A DNA stretch of 64,000 nt from Saccharothrix saharensis (GTDB lineage: Bacteria > Actinomycetota > Actinomycetes > Mycobacteriales > Pseudonocardiaceae): assembly GCF_006716745.1 (NCBI RefSeq), contig NZ_VFPP01000001.1, positions 1,798,001 to 1,862,000 on the forward strand, given 5' to 3'. The stretch's first letter is position 1. Every line of letters begins with the position of its first letter. The notes beneath the pieces are model-generated. The model did no database searches and had not been told where the DNA came from. It worked only from the letters and a program-made list of their open reading frames with translations. Positions 52,587 through 61,319 of the stretch are shown one piece after another. A program made the position numbers and the translations under genes.

Positions 52587-52985
52587 TCAGCCCCAGACCG
52601 GCAGCCACGCCTGCCAGCGGTCCTCCTCGCACGAGTTCACCCGGCTGAACGTCGCCGCGACGTCGACGCCGAACAGCAGGCCGGACACCTTGGCGCGCTG
52701 CGGGCCGAACACGCGGTCGTAGCAGTGCGCGGTCGGCGGTGGCGGCTTGATCGTGCCCGGCGACCTGCGGATCGCCTCGCAGGCCGCTTTCGGCCGCGGG
52801 TGCGTGCCGCCGTCGGGGTCGCAGGTGAGGCGGTACTCCCGGACGACCGGCGCGAGCGGGTCGTACACGGAGATGGTGAGGTCGGTGGCGGGGGCCGCGG
52901 TCGCGGTGGGCGCGAGCAGGCCGCCGAGGGCGGTCGCGGCGGCCAGCGCGGGCAGCAGGCCGCGGGTCAACCTGGTGACGGGCAC
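52587..52985 (-). CDS. Secreted subtilisin inhibitor-like protein (SSI family)
   Basis: 132 residues. Signal peptide 1-29 ([21 protein letters not shown]). The mature part has four cysteines in the SSI arrangement: [17 protein letters not shown] (first disulfide), [14 protein letters not shown] and FSRVNSC, and ends AWLPVW. The reactive-site loop precedes CYDRVF ([11 protein letters not shown]); the P1 region is Pro-rich, unlike the Met-Val of the classical inhibitor, so target specificity may differ. GTG at 52985 with GGAGG seven bases upstream. Such proteins block secreted serine proteases; the subtilase at 47887 is a natural candidate target. Confidence 0.87.
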   Translation of the reverse strand: MPVTRLTRGLLPALAAATALGGLLAPTATAAPATDLTISVYDPLAPVVREYRLTCDPDGGTHPRPKAACEAIRRSPGTIKPPPPTAHCYDRVFGPQRAKVSGLLFGVDVAATFSRVNSCEEDRWQAWLPVWG

Positions 52986-53088
52986 GGTGGTCTCCTCCAA
53001 CTGATCTGCGGTGATCACGGGGAATCCGGGTGCGGCGGTGCCCCACCAGTAAACCACCTGTCCACAGTGGACCGTCCGCGGCGACCCC

Positions 53089-53367
53089 TCACCACACCAG
53101 CGCAGCCGCCAGGCACGCGGCCGTGACCAGGGTCGCGACCACCCACGGCAGGCGACCCGGACCGCGGTCGCTCCGTCGGCCGCCGGCCCGCGCCGCCACC
53201 ACGGCGACCACCGCGACCAGCACCCCCGGCACGACCCGGAGGCCCCAGCCGGCCCGTGCCGCGGTGTGCAGCAGGAACACCGAGCACGCCGCCGCGCTCA
53301 GCGCCGTGCGCCGCCACGCCAGGTCGGTCCGCTCGGGCTGCAACCCCGGGTCACGAGGTCCGCTCAC
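53089..53367 (-). CDS. DUF202 small membrane protein
   Basis: 92 residues with three membrane helices. The start LQPERTDLAWRRTALS is the DUF202 signature (ERTxLAWxRT). GTG at 53367 overlaps the stop of the second DUF202 gene, with which it forms the usual pair. Function is unknown. Confidence 0.85.
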   Translation of the reverse strand: MSGPRDPGLQPERTDLAWRRTALSAAACSVFLLHTAARAGWGLRVVPGVLVAVVAVVAARAGGRRSDRGPGRLPWVVATLVTAACLAAALVW

Positions 53368-53717
53368 CCCAGGACCACCAGGACGGCCGCGGTCAGCGTC
53401 ACCACCAGCACCCCCACGGCCAGCACGAGCACCGCCCGGCTCGACGGCAGGGGCCGGCCGGCGCGCATGGCGCGCTGCACCGCCCGCCACCGCGGGTAGC
53501 TGGTCGCCGCCAGGACGGCCGCCAGCCCGAGGCACATCAGGCTCAGCGCCGCGGTCGCGCCGGGCACGCCGAACGGCGGCACGACCTGACCCACCGCGAC
53601 GCCGCCCGCCAGCAGGCCCAGGGCCGTGCGGATCCACGCCAGGAACGTCCGCTCGTTGGCCAGCGTGAACCGGTAGTCCGGCTCGGCGTCCCGCGCCCCG
53701 TCCGGCTCGGCGTCCAT
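53364..53717 (-). CDS. DUF202 (YidH-type) membrane protein
   Basis: 117 residues with three membrane helices and the signature LANERTFLAWIRTALGLL near residue 20. The N-terminal 15 residues are acidic (DAEPDGARDAEPDY). Paired with the smaller DUF202 gene just downstream (GTGA overlap); such pairs resemble YidH/YidG. Divergent from the TerC gene across 74 bases. No biochemical role is established. Confidence 0.87.
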   Translation of the reverse strand: MDAEPDGARDAEPDYRFTLANERTFLAWIRTALGLLAGGVAVGQVVPPFGVPGATAALSLMCLGLAAVLAATSYPRWRAVQRAMRAGRPLPSSRAVLVLAVGVLVVTLTAAVLVVLG

Positions 53718-53791
53718 CGGCCCTCCCCCGTCGGCACCTCGGCGCAGACTACGCCCCGGCCGGTCCGGCCCCCACGCTCTAGTGTGGACGC

Positions 53792-54799
53792 ATGCTGCAC
53801 ATCAGCGGTCTGACGTGGACGGTCACGATCGGCTTCATCGTGCTCCTGCTGGCGGTGGACCTGGTGCTCGCCACCGTGCGGCCGCACCGCGTCGGGTTCC
53901 GCGAGGCGAGCCTGTGGTCGATCTTCTACGTCCTGGTCGCCATCGGGTTCGGCGTCTGGTTCTGGTCCGCGCACGGCGGCGGGTTCGGCGCGGAGTACTT
54001 CGCCGGCTACGTCGTGGAGAAGAGCCTGTCGGTCGACAACCTGTTCGTCTTCGTGCTCATCATGACCACGTTCGCGGTGCCGGAGGAGCACCAGCACAAG
54101 GTGCTGACCTTCGGCATCGTGCTGGCGCTGCTCATGCGGGCGGTCTTCATCGCGGTCGGGGCGGCCCTGCTAGCGCTGTTCTCGTTCATGTTCCTGCTGT
54201 TCGGCCTGCTGCTGATCTACACGGCGGTGCAGCTGTTCCGGCACCGCGACCAGGACCCCGACATCGAGGACAACGCGGTGGTGAAGACCGCGCGCCGGCT
54301 CCTGCCGATCACCGACGAGTACGTCGGCGGGAAGATCCTCACCCGGGTCGACGGCAGGCGGGTGGCCACGCCGCTGTTCGTCGTGCTGGTCGCGATCGGC
54401 GGCGTCGACCTGCTGTTCGCGCTGGACTCGATCCCCGCGGTGTTCGGCGTGACCGAGGAGCCCTACGTCGTGTTCACCGCGAACGCGTTCGCCCTGCTCG
54501 GTTTGCGGGCGTTGTTCTTCCTGGTCAAGGGCCTGCTCGACCGGCTGGTGTACCTGTCGACCGGGCTCTCGCTGATCCTGGCGTTCATCGGCGTGAAGCT
54601 GATCCTGCACTGGGCGCACGTCGCGGTGGACGAGCGGGTGCCCGAGGTCCCGACCGCGCTCAGCCTCGGGGTGATCGTGGTGGTGCTGGCGGTGGTGACG
54701 GTGGCCAGCCTGGTCAAGACGCGGCGCGACCCGTCGGCCAAGGCGCACGCCGGGTCACTGCGGGCCCACCCGTCCGAGGACCGCGACCGCGAGCGGTGA
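53792..54799 (+). CDS. TerC-family membrane protein
   Basis: 335-residue integral membrane protein with about nine helices. Family motifs: VEKSLSVDNLFVFVLI (acidic residues in helix 3), and VDLLFALDSIPAVFGVT later, whose aspartates probably form a metal path; FALLGLRALFFL follows. The end is a charged cytoplasmic tail. TerC proteins take part in tellurite resistance and, as established in Bacillus, in supplying manganese to secreted metal-requiring enzymes. No other ter gene is near, so a metal-export role is more likely. Convergent with recQ, nine bases apart. Confidence 0.9.
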   Translation: MLHISGLTWTVTIGFIVLLLAVDLVLATVRPHRVGFREASLWSIFYVLVAIGFGVWFWSAHGGGFGAEYFAGYVVEKSLSVDNLFVFVLIMTTFAVPEEHQHKVLTFGIVLALLMRAVFIAVGAALLALFSFMFLLFGLLLIYTAVQLFRHRDQDPDIEDNAVVKTARRLLPITDEYVGGKILTRVDGRRVATPLFVVLVAIGGVDLLFALDSIPAVFGVTEEPYVVFTANAFALLGLRALFFLVKGLLDRLVYLSTGLSLILAFIGVKLILHWAHVAVDERVPEVPTALSLGVIVVVLAVVTVASLVKTRRDPSAKAHAGSLRAHPSEDRDRER

Positions 54800-54808
54800 C
54801 GACCGGCG

Positions 54809-56419
54809 TCACCGGTCCGGGTGGCGGCCGAGCACGTCGGCGGCGTGCACCGCCTCCAGCGACAGCGTCTTGTAGCCGACCTCCTCGAACAGCACGGTGA
54901 TCCGGTCGGCCTCGCTCTGCACCACCGTGCCGGAGCCGAACTCGGCGTGGTGGACGCGGGACTGCGCCGGGTACTCGGGGTTGGCCGACACGCCCGTGCC
55001 CGCCTCGCCGCTCGCGCAGGTGTCGCAGTTGCCGCACGCCCGTTCCAGCACCTCGCCGAAGTACCCGAGCAGGTGCTGCCGCCGGCACGCCCTGGTCTCC
55101 GCGTACGCCCGCAGCACCTCGATCCGCGACTTGTCCAGCCGTTGCAGCCGCTGCGCCTCCTCGACGGCCAGGTCGGCCGCCCGCTCCGGCTCGACCACCA
55201 GCCGGAACCGGGACTTGACCACCTCCACGGCGTCGACCCGTTCCAGCAGGTTCACCCCGGAGGTGACCTTGCGGCGCGACTGGCCGATCTCCCGGGCCAG
55301 CTCGGTGACCCGCAGCCCGGGGTGGTCGCGCACGGACTCCGCGAGGGCCACCAGGGCGTCCCGGTCGATGTGCCGGGACTGGAGGAACCGCTGCAACCCC
55401 AGGTCCTGCGACCGGTAGAACAGCACCGCGTCGGCGGGCTCGCCGTCCCGCCCGGCCCGACCGATCTCCTGGTAGTAGGCGTCCAGCGAGCCGGGCGCGG
55501 AGGCGTGCGCGACGAACCGCACGTCCGGCTTGTCGATGCCCATGCCGAACGCCGAGGTGGCGACGACGACGTCCACCTGGTTGCGCATGAACGCGTCCTG
55601 GACGCGTTCCCGTTCGGCGGCCTTCATCCCGGCGTGGAACGGCTCGGCGCGCACACCGGCGGCGGTCAGCTCCTCCGCGTACCACCGGGCGTCCTTGCGG
55701 GTGGCCACGTAGACCAAGCCGGGCTCGGGCGCTTCCCGCACCCAGTCGAGCACCGCGCGGCGCTTGTGGTCGTCCTCGACGAACGCGCGCACCTCCAGCG
55801 CCAGGTTGGGCCGGTCGAACCCGACGGCCACCACGACGGGGTCGCGCATGCCCAGGTGGGTGATCACGTCCTCGCGCACGGTCGTGCCCGCCGTGGCGGT
55901 GAGCGCGAGCACCGGCGGCCGGCCGAGCTTCTCCACGGCCGCGCTCAGCCGCAGGTAGTCGGGCCGGAAGTCGTGGCCCCACGCGGACACGCAGTGCGCC
56001 TCGTCCACCACGAACAACGCCGGTTCGCCCACCCGGTCCAGCACGTCGGGCTTGGCCAGTTGCTCGGGCGAGAGGAACAGGTACCGCACCTCGCCGCGCC
56101 CGACCGCCTCCCACGTGGCCTCGTTGTCCGCATCGGACTGGCCGGAGTTGACCAGCGCGGCGGGCGGCGCGCCGTTCTCCCGCAACGCCGTGACCTGGTC
56201 GCGCTGCAACGCGATCAACGGCGACACGACGACGACCAGGCCGTCCAGCAGCACGCCGGGCACCTGGTAGACCGCCGACTTGCCCGCGCCGGTCGGCAGC
56301 ACGACGAACACGTCCCGCCCGCCCAGCACCTGCTCCATGGCGTCGATCTGCTCGTCCCGCAGCTCCGCCCACCCGAACACGTCCCGGGCGGCCTCCCGCA
56401 ACCGCTCCCGCGCGCTCAC
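54809..56419 (-). CDS. recQ: RecQ-family ATP-dependent DNA helicase
   Basis: 536 residues from GTG 56419. Helicase motifs: LRDEQIDAM (motif 0), PTGAGKSAVYQVP (Walker A), SPLIALQRDQV, VDEAHCVSAWGHDFRPDY (DEAH and aromatic-rich loop), LTATA and QEIGRAGRDG (motif VI). A zinc-binding RecQ-Ct region follows with the first cysteine in ACRRQHLLGYFGE and the others in CGNCDTC. There is no HRDC domain; instead the last 50 residues carry VHHAEFGSGTVVQ and a GYKTLSLEAV strand, like the small beta-barrel found at the end of some UvrD helicases. The start overlaps the DUF2243 stop. Confidence 0.93.
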   Translation of the reverse strand: MSARERLREAARDVFGWAELRDEQIDAMEQVLGGRDVFVVLPTGAGKSAVYQVPGVLLDGLVVVVSPLIALQRDQVTALRENGAPPAALVNSGQSDADNEATWEAVGRGEVRYLFLSPEQLAKPDVLDRVGEPALFVVDEAHCVSAWGHDFRPDYLRLSAAVEKLGRPPVLALTATAGTTVREDVITHLGMRDPVVVAVGFDRPNLALEVRAFVEDDHKRRAVLDWVREAPEPGLVYVATRKDARWYAEELTAAGVRAEPFHAGMKAAERERVQDAFMRNQVDVVVATSAFGMGIDKPDVRFVAHASAPGSLDAYYQEIGRAGRDGEPADAVLFYRSQDLGLQRFLQSRHIDRDALVALAESVRDHPGLRVTELAREIGQSRRKVTSGVNLLERVDAVEVVKSRFRLVVEPERAADLAVEEAQRLQRLDKSRIEVLRAYAETRACRRQHLLGYFGEVLERACGNCDTCASGEAGTGVSANPEYPAQSRVHHAEFGSGTVVQSEADRITVLFEEVGYKTLSLEAVHAADVLGRHPDR

Positions 56420-56838
56420 CGGGCCACCCGCTCCCGCGCCACGAGCCGGCCGACCACGACCAACGCCGCGCCGAGCACCAGGAAGGCGAGGTCGTAGGCC
56501 AGTTCGTGCGGCCCGGTGCGGACGTGGTGCACGCCCAGCACCAGGTGGTCCACCACCCCTTCGACCAGGTTGAACACGCCCCAACCGGCGAGCACCCCGC
56601 CCCACAGCACCCGTGCCGGCACCGCGCCCGCGCGGTTGAGCAGCGCCACGCCGGTCAGCACGAGCAGCAGGCACAGCAGGTGGAACAACCCGTCCCCGAT
56701 CATGTTCCGGTGCAGGTCGTCGGGGTACCAGCCGGACAGCATGTGGTGCCAGCCCAGGAGCTGGTGGATGACGATGCCGTCCACGAACCCGCCGATCCCC
56801 GCCCCGAGCACCAGTGCGGCTCGCGCGCCTTTCGTCAT
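56416..56838 (-). CDS. DUF2243 membrane protein
   Basis: 140 residues with four membrane helices. Conserved start GAGIGGFVDGIVIHQLLGWHHM and WGVFNLVEGVVDHLVLGVHHVR, with several histidines at membrane boundaries, which mark DUF2243 proteins; metal or haem binding has been suggested only from such residues. ATG at 56838. Translationally coupled to recQ (GTGA), though a shared function is not apparent. Confidence 0.87.
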   Translation of the reverse strand: MTKGARAALVLGAGIGGFVDGIVIHQLLGWHHMLSGWYPDDLHRNMIGDGLFHLLCLLLVLTGVALLNRAGAVPARVLWGGVLAGWGVFNLVEGVVDHLVLGVHHVRTGPHELAYDLAFLVLGAALVVVGRLVARERVAR

Positions 56839-56883
56839 GGCCCGGGAGTTGCCCGCGCGGCCGGGCTCAAACTCGGCCCGTCG

Positions 56884-57735
56884 TCACACCGGGCGCGCGG
56901 AGTCGATCAGCGCGATCACGGCGGGGTGCCACTCGCGCCCCGGCGGGCCGCTCGCCACCAGCCGGCGGACCACCCTCGGCCGCACCGGCACCAGCGTCAG
57001 CCCCGACGGGAGCATCGACGTCACCAGGCCCGGCACGACCGAGATGCCGACGCCGGCCCGCACCATCGCCAGCAACGTGCCCAGCTCGCGCACCCGGTGC
57101 AGCGGGTCGAACGGCAGGCCCGCGTGCACCTGCCGCACGTGCCGCTCGCACCCGCCGCGCGACAGCAGGAACGGGTCGTCGGCCAGGTCCGCCGCGTGCA
57201 CCTCGCCCACCCCCGCCAACGGGTGGTCGGTGCGCACCAAGGCGTGGAACTCGTCCTCGCCCACCAGCACGCCCCGGCCGGGCGGCGGGTCGACCACCAC
57301 GGCCATCTCCACCGTGCCGTCGGCCAGCCACTCGGCTACCTCGTCGTCCTCGCCCTCGAACACCCGCACCCGGACGTGCGGGAACTCCGCTTCCCACCGG
57401 GCCATCAGGTCCGGCAGCAGCCCCTGGCAGACGGTCGGGGGTGCGGCCAGCTTGATCGTGCCCCTGGCGGCGCCGCCGTGCCGTGCGGCGAGGTCCGTGA
57501 TCGCCGCCGAGGCGGCCACCGCGACCCGCGCGTGCGCCACGACCTCCGCTCCGAACGCGGTCGGCCGGGGTGTACCGCGTCGGAGGAGCACCGGGTGGCC
57601 GAGGGTGCGTTCGAGCGCGGCCACGGCGTGCGACACGGCGGACTGCGTGACGCCCAACGCCTCGGCGGCCGTGCCGAAGCCGCCCTCGTCCACCACGGCG
57701 AGGAACGCGCGGAGCTGCGGGAGGTTCAGGGCCAT
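56884..57735 (-). CDS. LysR-family transcriptional regulator
   Basis: 283 residues. N-terminal helix-turn-helix at 1-62 (LPQLRAFLAVVDEGGFGTAA, VTQSAVSHAVAALER), then a two-lobed effector domain (TIKLAAPPTVCQGLLPDL, GTVEMAVVVDPPPG, GVGISVVPGLV). ATG at 57735 is chosen because homologues begin MALNLPQLR. It is divergent from an EamA transporter with 70 bases between, and so probably regulates it. The gap holds AGTG-CAC-CACT, a possible half of its site. Confidence 0.9.
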   Translation of the reverse strand: MALNLPQLRAFLAVVDEGGFGTAAEALGVTQSAVSHAVAALERTLGHPVLLRRGTPRPTAFGAEVVAHARVAVAASAAITDLAARHGGAARGTIKLAAPPTVCQGLLPDLMARWEAEFPHVRVRVFEGEDDEVAEWLADGTVEMAVVVDPPPGRGVLVGEDEFHALVRTDHPLAGVGEVHAADLADDPFLLSRGGCERHVRQVHAGLPFDPLHRVRELGTLLAMVRAGVGISVVPGLVTSMLPSGLTLVPVRPRVVRRLVASGPPGREWHPAVIALIDSARPV

Positions 57736-57805
57736 GAACAACTCTCATGGGTAGGAGTGCACCACTTGTTGGACTCATGCTCGCAGGCCCGGCGATCCTC
57801 GCCCA

Positions 57806-58690
57806 GTGCAGACGTCCGGGAAGTTCGTGCTGCTGTCCGCGATCTGGGGCGGCAGCTTCGCGTTGATCAAGGTGGCGGTGGACGCGGGGGTGCCGCCGGT
57901 GTGGGTGGCGCTGTCGCGCTGCCTGTTCGGCGCGCTCACGCTGTGGGCGATCTGCCTGGCGGGAGGCACGGCCGTGCCGCGGGACCGGCGCACGTGGGGT
58001 CACGCGGCGGTGGTCGCGGCACTGCTCAACGCGGTGCCGTTCACGCTGCTCGCGTACGGCGAGACGCAGGTCAGCTCGGTGCTGGCGGGTGTCTTCAACG
58101 CCACCACGCCGTTGACGACGCTGGTGTTCGCGCTGCTGGTGGTGCCGAGCGAGCGGATGACCCGGACGCGGGTGGCGGGGCTGCTGGTCGGCTTCACGGG
58201 CGTGCTGGTGGTGCTGGACGCGTGGCGGGGAATGGCGGGCGACGTCCTCGGGGGCAGCCTCGCCTGCCTGGCCGCGACCACGTGCTACGGCGCGGGTTTC
58301 GCCTACACCCGGCGGTTCTTCTCCGGCGGTGACCGCAGCGCGAGCGCGTTGTCGGCCGTGCAGATCACGTGCGCGACGCTGCAACTGGCCGTGGTGGCGC
58401 CGGCGGTGGGCGGCGTGCCGTCGTGGCCGGGGACGTCCGCGGCGCTGGCGCTGCTGGTGCTCGGCGCGGTGGGCACGGGGCTGGCGTACGTGCTGAACCT
58501 GGACGTGATCCGGGCGGCCGGGCCGGCGGTGGCGTCGACCGTCACCTACGTCACGCCGCTGTGGTCGACGGCGCTCGGCGCGGTGCTGCTCGGCGAGCCC
58601 GTCGGGTGGACCACGCCGATCGGCGGCGTGATCGTGCTCGGAGGTGTGCTGCTGGCCCGGCACCGGCCGAATGTGAGGATTCATCCATGA
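57806..58690 (+). CDS. EamA/DMT-family metabolite exporter
   Basis: 294-residue membrane protein with ten helices in two EamA repeats (about 5-135 and 145-288). Typical motifs: AIWGGSFALIKVAVDAGVPP, ALLNAVPFTLLAYGE and TYVTPLWSTALGAVLLGEP in the second repeat. DMT carriers export amino acids or other small metabolites. GTG at 57806; its stop overlaps the start of the alpha/beta hydrolase gene (ATGA). The hydrolase next door suggests that substrate and product may be linked. Confidence 0.9.
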   Translation: MQTSGKFVLLSAIWGGSFALIKVAVDAGVPPVWVALSRCLFGALTLWAICLAGGTAVPRDRRTWGHAAVVAALLNAVPFTLLAYGETQVSSVLAGVFNATTPLTTLVFALLVVPSERMTRTRVAGLLVGFTGVLVVLDAWRGMAGDVLGGSLACLAATTCYGAGFAYTRRFFSGGDRSASALSAVQITCATLQLAVVAPAVGGVPSWPGTSAALALLVLGAVGTGLAYVLNLDVIRAAGPAVASTVTYVTPLWSTALGAVLLGEPVGWTTPIGGVIVLGGVLLARHRPNVRIHP

Positions 58691-59526
58691 ACGCGATCTT
58701 CGTCTTCGTCCCCGGCTCGAACAGCAATTCGTTCCACTTCTCCCCGCTGCTCCGGGAACTCACCCTGCTCGGCCACCGCGCGCTGGCCGTCGACCTGCCC
58801 GGACACGGCTTCGACGCCACGTTCTCCGCGTCCTACCAAGCACCCCAGGACCCGTCCGGGCTGGCTGCCGCGCCGGCCGGGCTCAAGGGCGCGGCGCACG
58901 CCGACAACGTCGCCCACGTGATCGACGTGGTGCGGCGGGCGGGCGAGCACGGCCCGGTGGTCCTGGTCGGGCACAGCCGGGGCGGGATGACGGTGACCGG
59001 GGTGGCGAACGCCGTGCCGGAGCTGGTGCACCGGGTTGTGTACGTGTCCGCGTGGTGCTGCGTCGACCTGACCGCCGGCGGGTACATGCAGGAACCCGAG
59101 TGGGCGTCGAGCGCGCTCAACGACCTCGGCGCGGGCCTGCTCGCGGGCGACCCGGCCGCGTTGGGCGTGCTGCGGATGAACTGGCGCACCGCCGACCCGG
59201 ACCTGCTGGCCAAGCTGAAGACCGCGATGCTGGCCGACGGCACGGACGCGGAGTTCCTGGCCGCGCTCAACACCCTGGAGCCCGACGAGAGCCTGGACGG
59301 CGGCAGCGACCGCGTCGACCCGGACGCCTGGGCGACCCTGCCCCACACCTACGTCCGCCTGAGCGGCGACCGCTCGGTCCCGGTCGCGTTGCAGGACCGG
59401 TTCATCCGCGAGGCCGACGCGCTGCTCCCGGACAACCCGTTCGACGTGCGCACGCTCGACACCAGCCACATGGGCTTCCTCGTCCGGCCGCAGCGGGCTG
59501 CCGCGGTGCTGGCCGAACTGGCGTAG
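58687..59526 (+). CDS. Alpha/beta hydrolase
   Basis: 279-residue serine hydrolase. The nucleophile is the serine in VGHSRGGM; the oxyanion region is FVPGSNSN at the N-terminus, and the catalytic histidine is in TSHMGFLV near the end, with the acid probably in LSGDRSVP. The pattern fits the AB hydrolase_6 group (salicylate/nitrile esterase-like). ATG at 58687 overlaps the EamA stop. Likely an esterase acting on a small ester; the substrate is unknown. The 97 bases after it hold no gene. Confidence 0.87.
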   Translation: MNAIFVFVPGSNSNSFHFSPLLRELTLLGHRALAVDLPGHGFDATFSASYQAPQDPSGLAAAPAGLKGAAHADNVAHVIDVVRRAGEHGPVVLVGHSRGGMTVTGVANAVPELVHRVVYVSAWCCVDLTAGGYMQEPEWASSALNDLGAGLLAGDPAALGVLRMNWRTADPDLLAKLKTAMLADGTDAEFLAALNTLEPDESLDGGSDRVDPDAWATLPHTYVRLSGDRSVPVALQDRFIREADALLPDNPFDVRTLDTSHMGFLVRPQRAAAVLAELA

Positions 59527-59623
59527 TCCCGGTCCGACCCGAGAATCCCGGTTTGTCAGCTTATTGCACGACAATGCTCGATTCTTGCATGCTGATGCCG
59601 TCCCTCCAACGAAGGAGCGTGCG

Positions 59624-61285
59624 GTGCCCCTGTCACGCAGGACGTTTCTCGGGTCGGCCCTGGCCGTCCCCGCCCTGACCGCCACCCCGACCCCCGCGAG
59701 TGCGGGCAGCCCGCCGGGCGACGTGGTCGGCAAGATCACCGTCGGCTACCAGGGCTGGTTCGCCGCCCGGGGCGACACCTCGCCGATCAACGGCTGGTGG
59801 CACTGGAGCGACAACTGGGGCGAGCCGCCGTCGCCCGCCAACCACGCGCTCCAGTCGTGGCCGGACATGACCGACTACGCGAACAAGTACGCGACCGCGT
59901 TCGGCACGTTGGGCAACGGCCAACCCGCGACCGTCTTCTCCAACCACGACTACCAGACCGTGGACGTGCACTTCCGCTGGATGCGCGAGTACGGCTGCGA
60001 CACCGCCGCGCTCCAGCGGTTCAACCCGACCGGCGGCGAGGGGCCGATCCGCGACGCCGTCACCGCGCACGTCCGGCGGGCCGCCGAGGCCCACGGCGTG
60101 AAGTTCTACATCATGTACGACGTCACGAACTGGACGAACATGCAGTCGGAGATCAAGGCCGACTGGATCAACAAGATGCGCGCGTACACCTCGTCCCCGA
60201 TGTACGCCCGCCAGAACGGCAAGCCGGTGGTGTGCGTCTGGGGCTTCGGCTTCAACGACCCCGGCCGCCCGTTCACCCCGCAGCAGTGCCAGGACGTGGT
60301 CGACTGGTTCAAGGGCCAGGGCGTCTACCTGATCGGCGGCGTGCCCACCCACTGGCGGCGCGAGGTCGAGGACTCGCGGCCGGGTTTCGGCGGTGTCTAC
60401 CGCAGCTTCCACATGCTCTCGCCGTGGATGGTCGGCCGGATCGGGAACGTCGCCGACTCCGACCACTTCCACGCGAACGTCAACTCGCCGGACCAGGCCG
60501 AGTGCGACCGGCTCGGCATCGACTACCAGCCGTGCGTGCTGCCCGGCGACCTCTCGCGGCGGCACCGCGCGCACGGCGACTTCATGTGGCGGCAGTTCTA
60601 CAACATGGTCCGCCTGGGCGCGCAGGGCATCTACGTCTCGATGTTCGACGAGTACAACGAAGCCAACCAGATCGCCAAGACGCCGGAGACGCAGGCGGGC
60701 ATCCCGGTCGGCTCCGGTTTCCTGGCGCTGGACGAGGACGGCACGCGCTGCTCGTCGGACTACTACCTGCGGCTCACCGGCGACGGCGGCCGGATGCTCA
60801 AGGGCCTGCTCGCGTTGACCGCCGTCCGCCCGACCAAGCCGGTGCTCACCGACACCCCGCCCGTCGAGCGCGACCTGGCCGCGGGCCGGCCCACCACGCA
60901 GAGCAGCCAGACCCAGCACTACGGCAGCCACTACGCGGTAGACGCCGACCCCCACACCTATTGGGAGAGCGCGAACGGCGCGTTCCCGCAGTGGATCGGG
61001 GTGGACCTCGGCACGGTGGCCGCCCCGCGCCGGATGGTGCTGAGCCTGCCGCCGAACCCGGCGTGGGGCCGCCGCACGCAAACCGTCGCGGTGGAGGCGA
61101 GCACGGACGGCTCGGCGTTCACCGCGGTGCTGCCGGCCACCGGGCACGTGTTCGACCCGGCCACCGGCAACACCGTGACCATCGCCCTGCCGGCCGGGTT
61201 GAACGCGCGGCACCTGCGGCTGCGGTTCAGCGGGAACACCGGGTGGCCGGCCGGGCAGCTCGCGCGGTGGCAGGTCTGGGGCTGA
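59624..61285 (+). CDS. Tat-exported glycosidase-like protein with C-terminal discoidin domain
   Basis: 553 residues. GTG at 59624 after AAGGAG gives a Tat signal (SRRTFLG, then a hydrophobic run and ASA, to residue 28). The catalytic-type domain (about 35-405) resembles GH71/GH99-related glycosidases: VGYQGWFAARGD at the start, WHWSDNWG, KFYIMYDVTNW, VCVWGFGF, GVPTHWR and VSMFDEYNEANQI, where the Glu/Asp residues are candidate catalysts. The C-terminal part (about 425-553) is an F5/8 type C carbohydrate-binding domain (NxDPHTYWES-like AVDADPHTYWES, FPQWIGVDLG). A secreted glycan-degrading enzyme is the likely role; linkage specificity is unknown. A CelR/CebR-type palindrome lies just after its stop. 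Confidence 0.82.
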   Translation: MPLSRRTFLGSALAVPALTATPTPASAGSPPGDVVGKITVGYQGWFAARGDTSPINGWWHWSDNWGEPPSPANHALQSWPDMTDYANKYATAFGTLGNGQPATVFSNHDYQTVDVHFRWMREYGCDTAALQRFNPTGGEGPIRDAVTAHVRRAAEAHGVKFYIMYDVTNWTNMQSEIKADWINKMRAYTSSPMYARQNGKPVVCVWGFGFNDPGRPFTPQQCQDVVDWFKGQGVYLIGGVPTHWRREVEDSRPGFGGVYRSFHMLSPWMVGRIGNVADSDHFHANVNSPDQAECDRLGIDYQPCVLPGDLSRRHRAHGDFMWRQFYNMVRLGAQGIYVSMFDEYNEANQIAKTPETQAGIPVGSGFLALDEDGTRCSSDYYLRLTGDGGRMLKGLLALTAVRPTKPVLTDTPPVERDLAAGRPTTQSSQTQHYGSHYAVDADPHTYWESANGAFPQWIGVDLGTVAAPRRMVLSLPPNPAWGRRTQTVAVEASTDGSAFTAVLPATGHVFDPATGNTVTIALPAGLNARHLRLRFSGNTGWPAGQLARWQVWG

Positions 61286-61289
61286 GCCC

Positions 61290-61303
61290 TGGGAGCGCTC
61301 CCA
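61290..61303. promoter_or_regulatory. CelR/CebR-type operator box
   Basis: TGGGAGCGCTCCCA, a perfect 14-base palindrome identical to the known target of CelR (Thermobifida) and CebR (Streptomyces), the LacI-type repressors of cellulose-use genes. It lies five bases after the glycosidase stop and 17 bases before the SDR start, so it should act on a promoter for the SDR or as a roadblock/terminator for the glycosidase. Confidence 0.7.
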
Positions 61304-61319
61304 AGGTAGGCTCCGGCGC

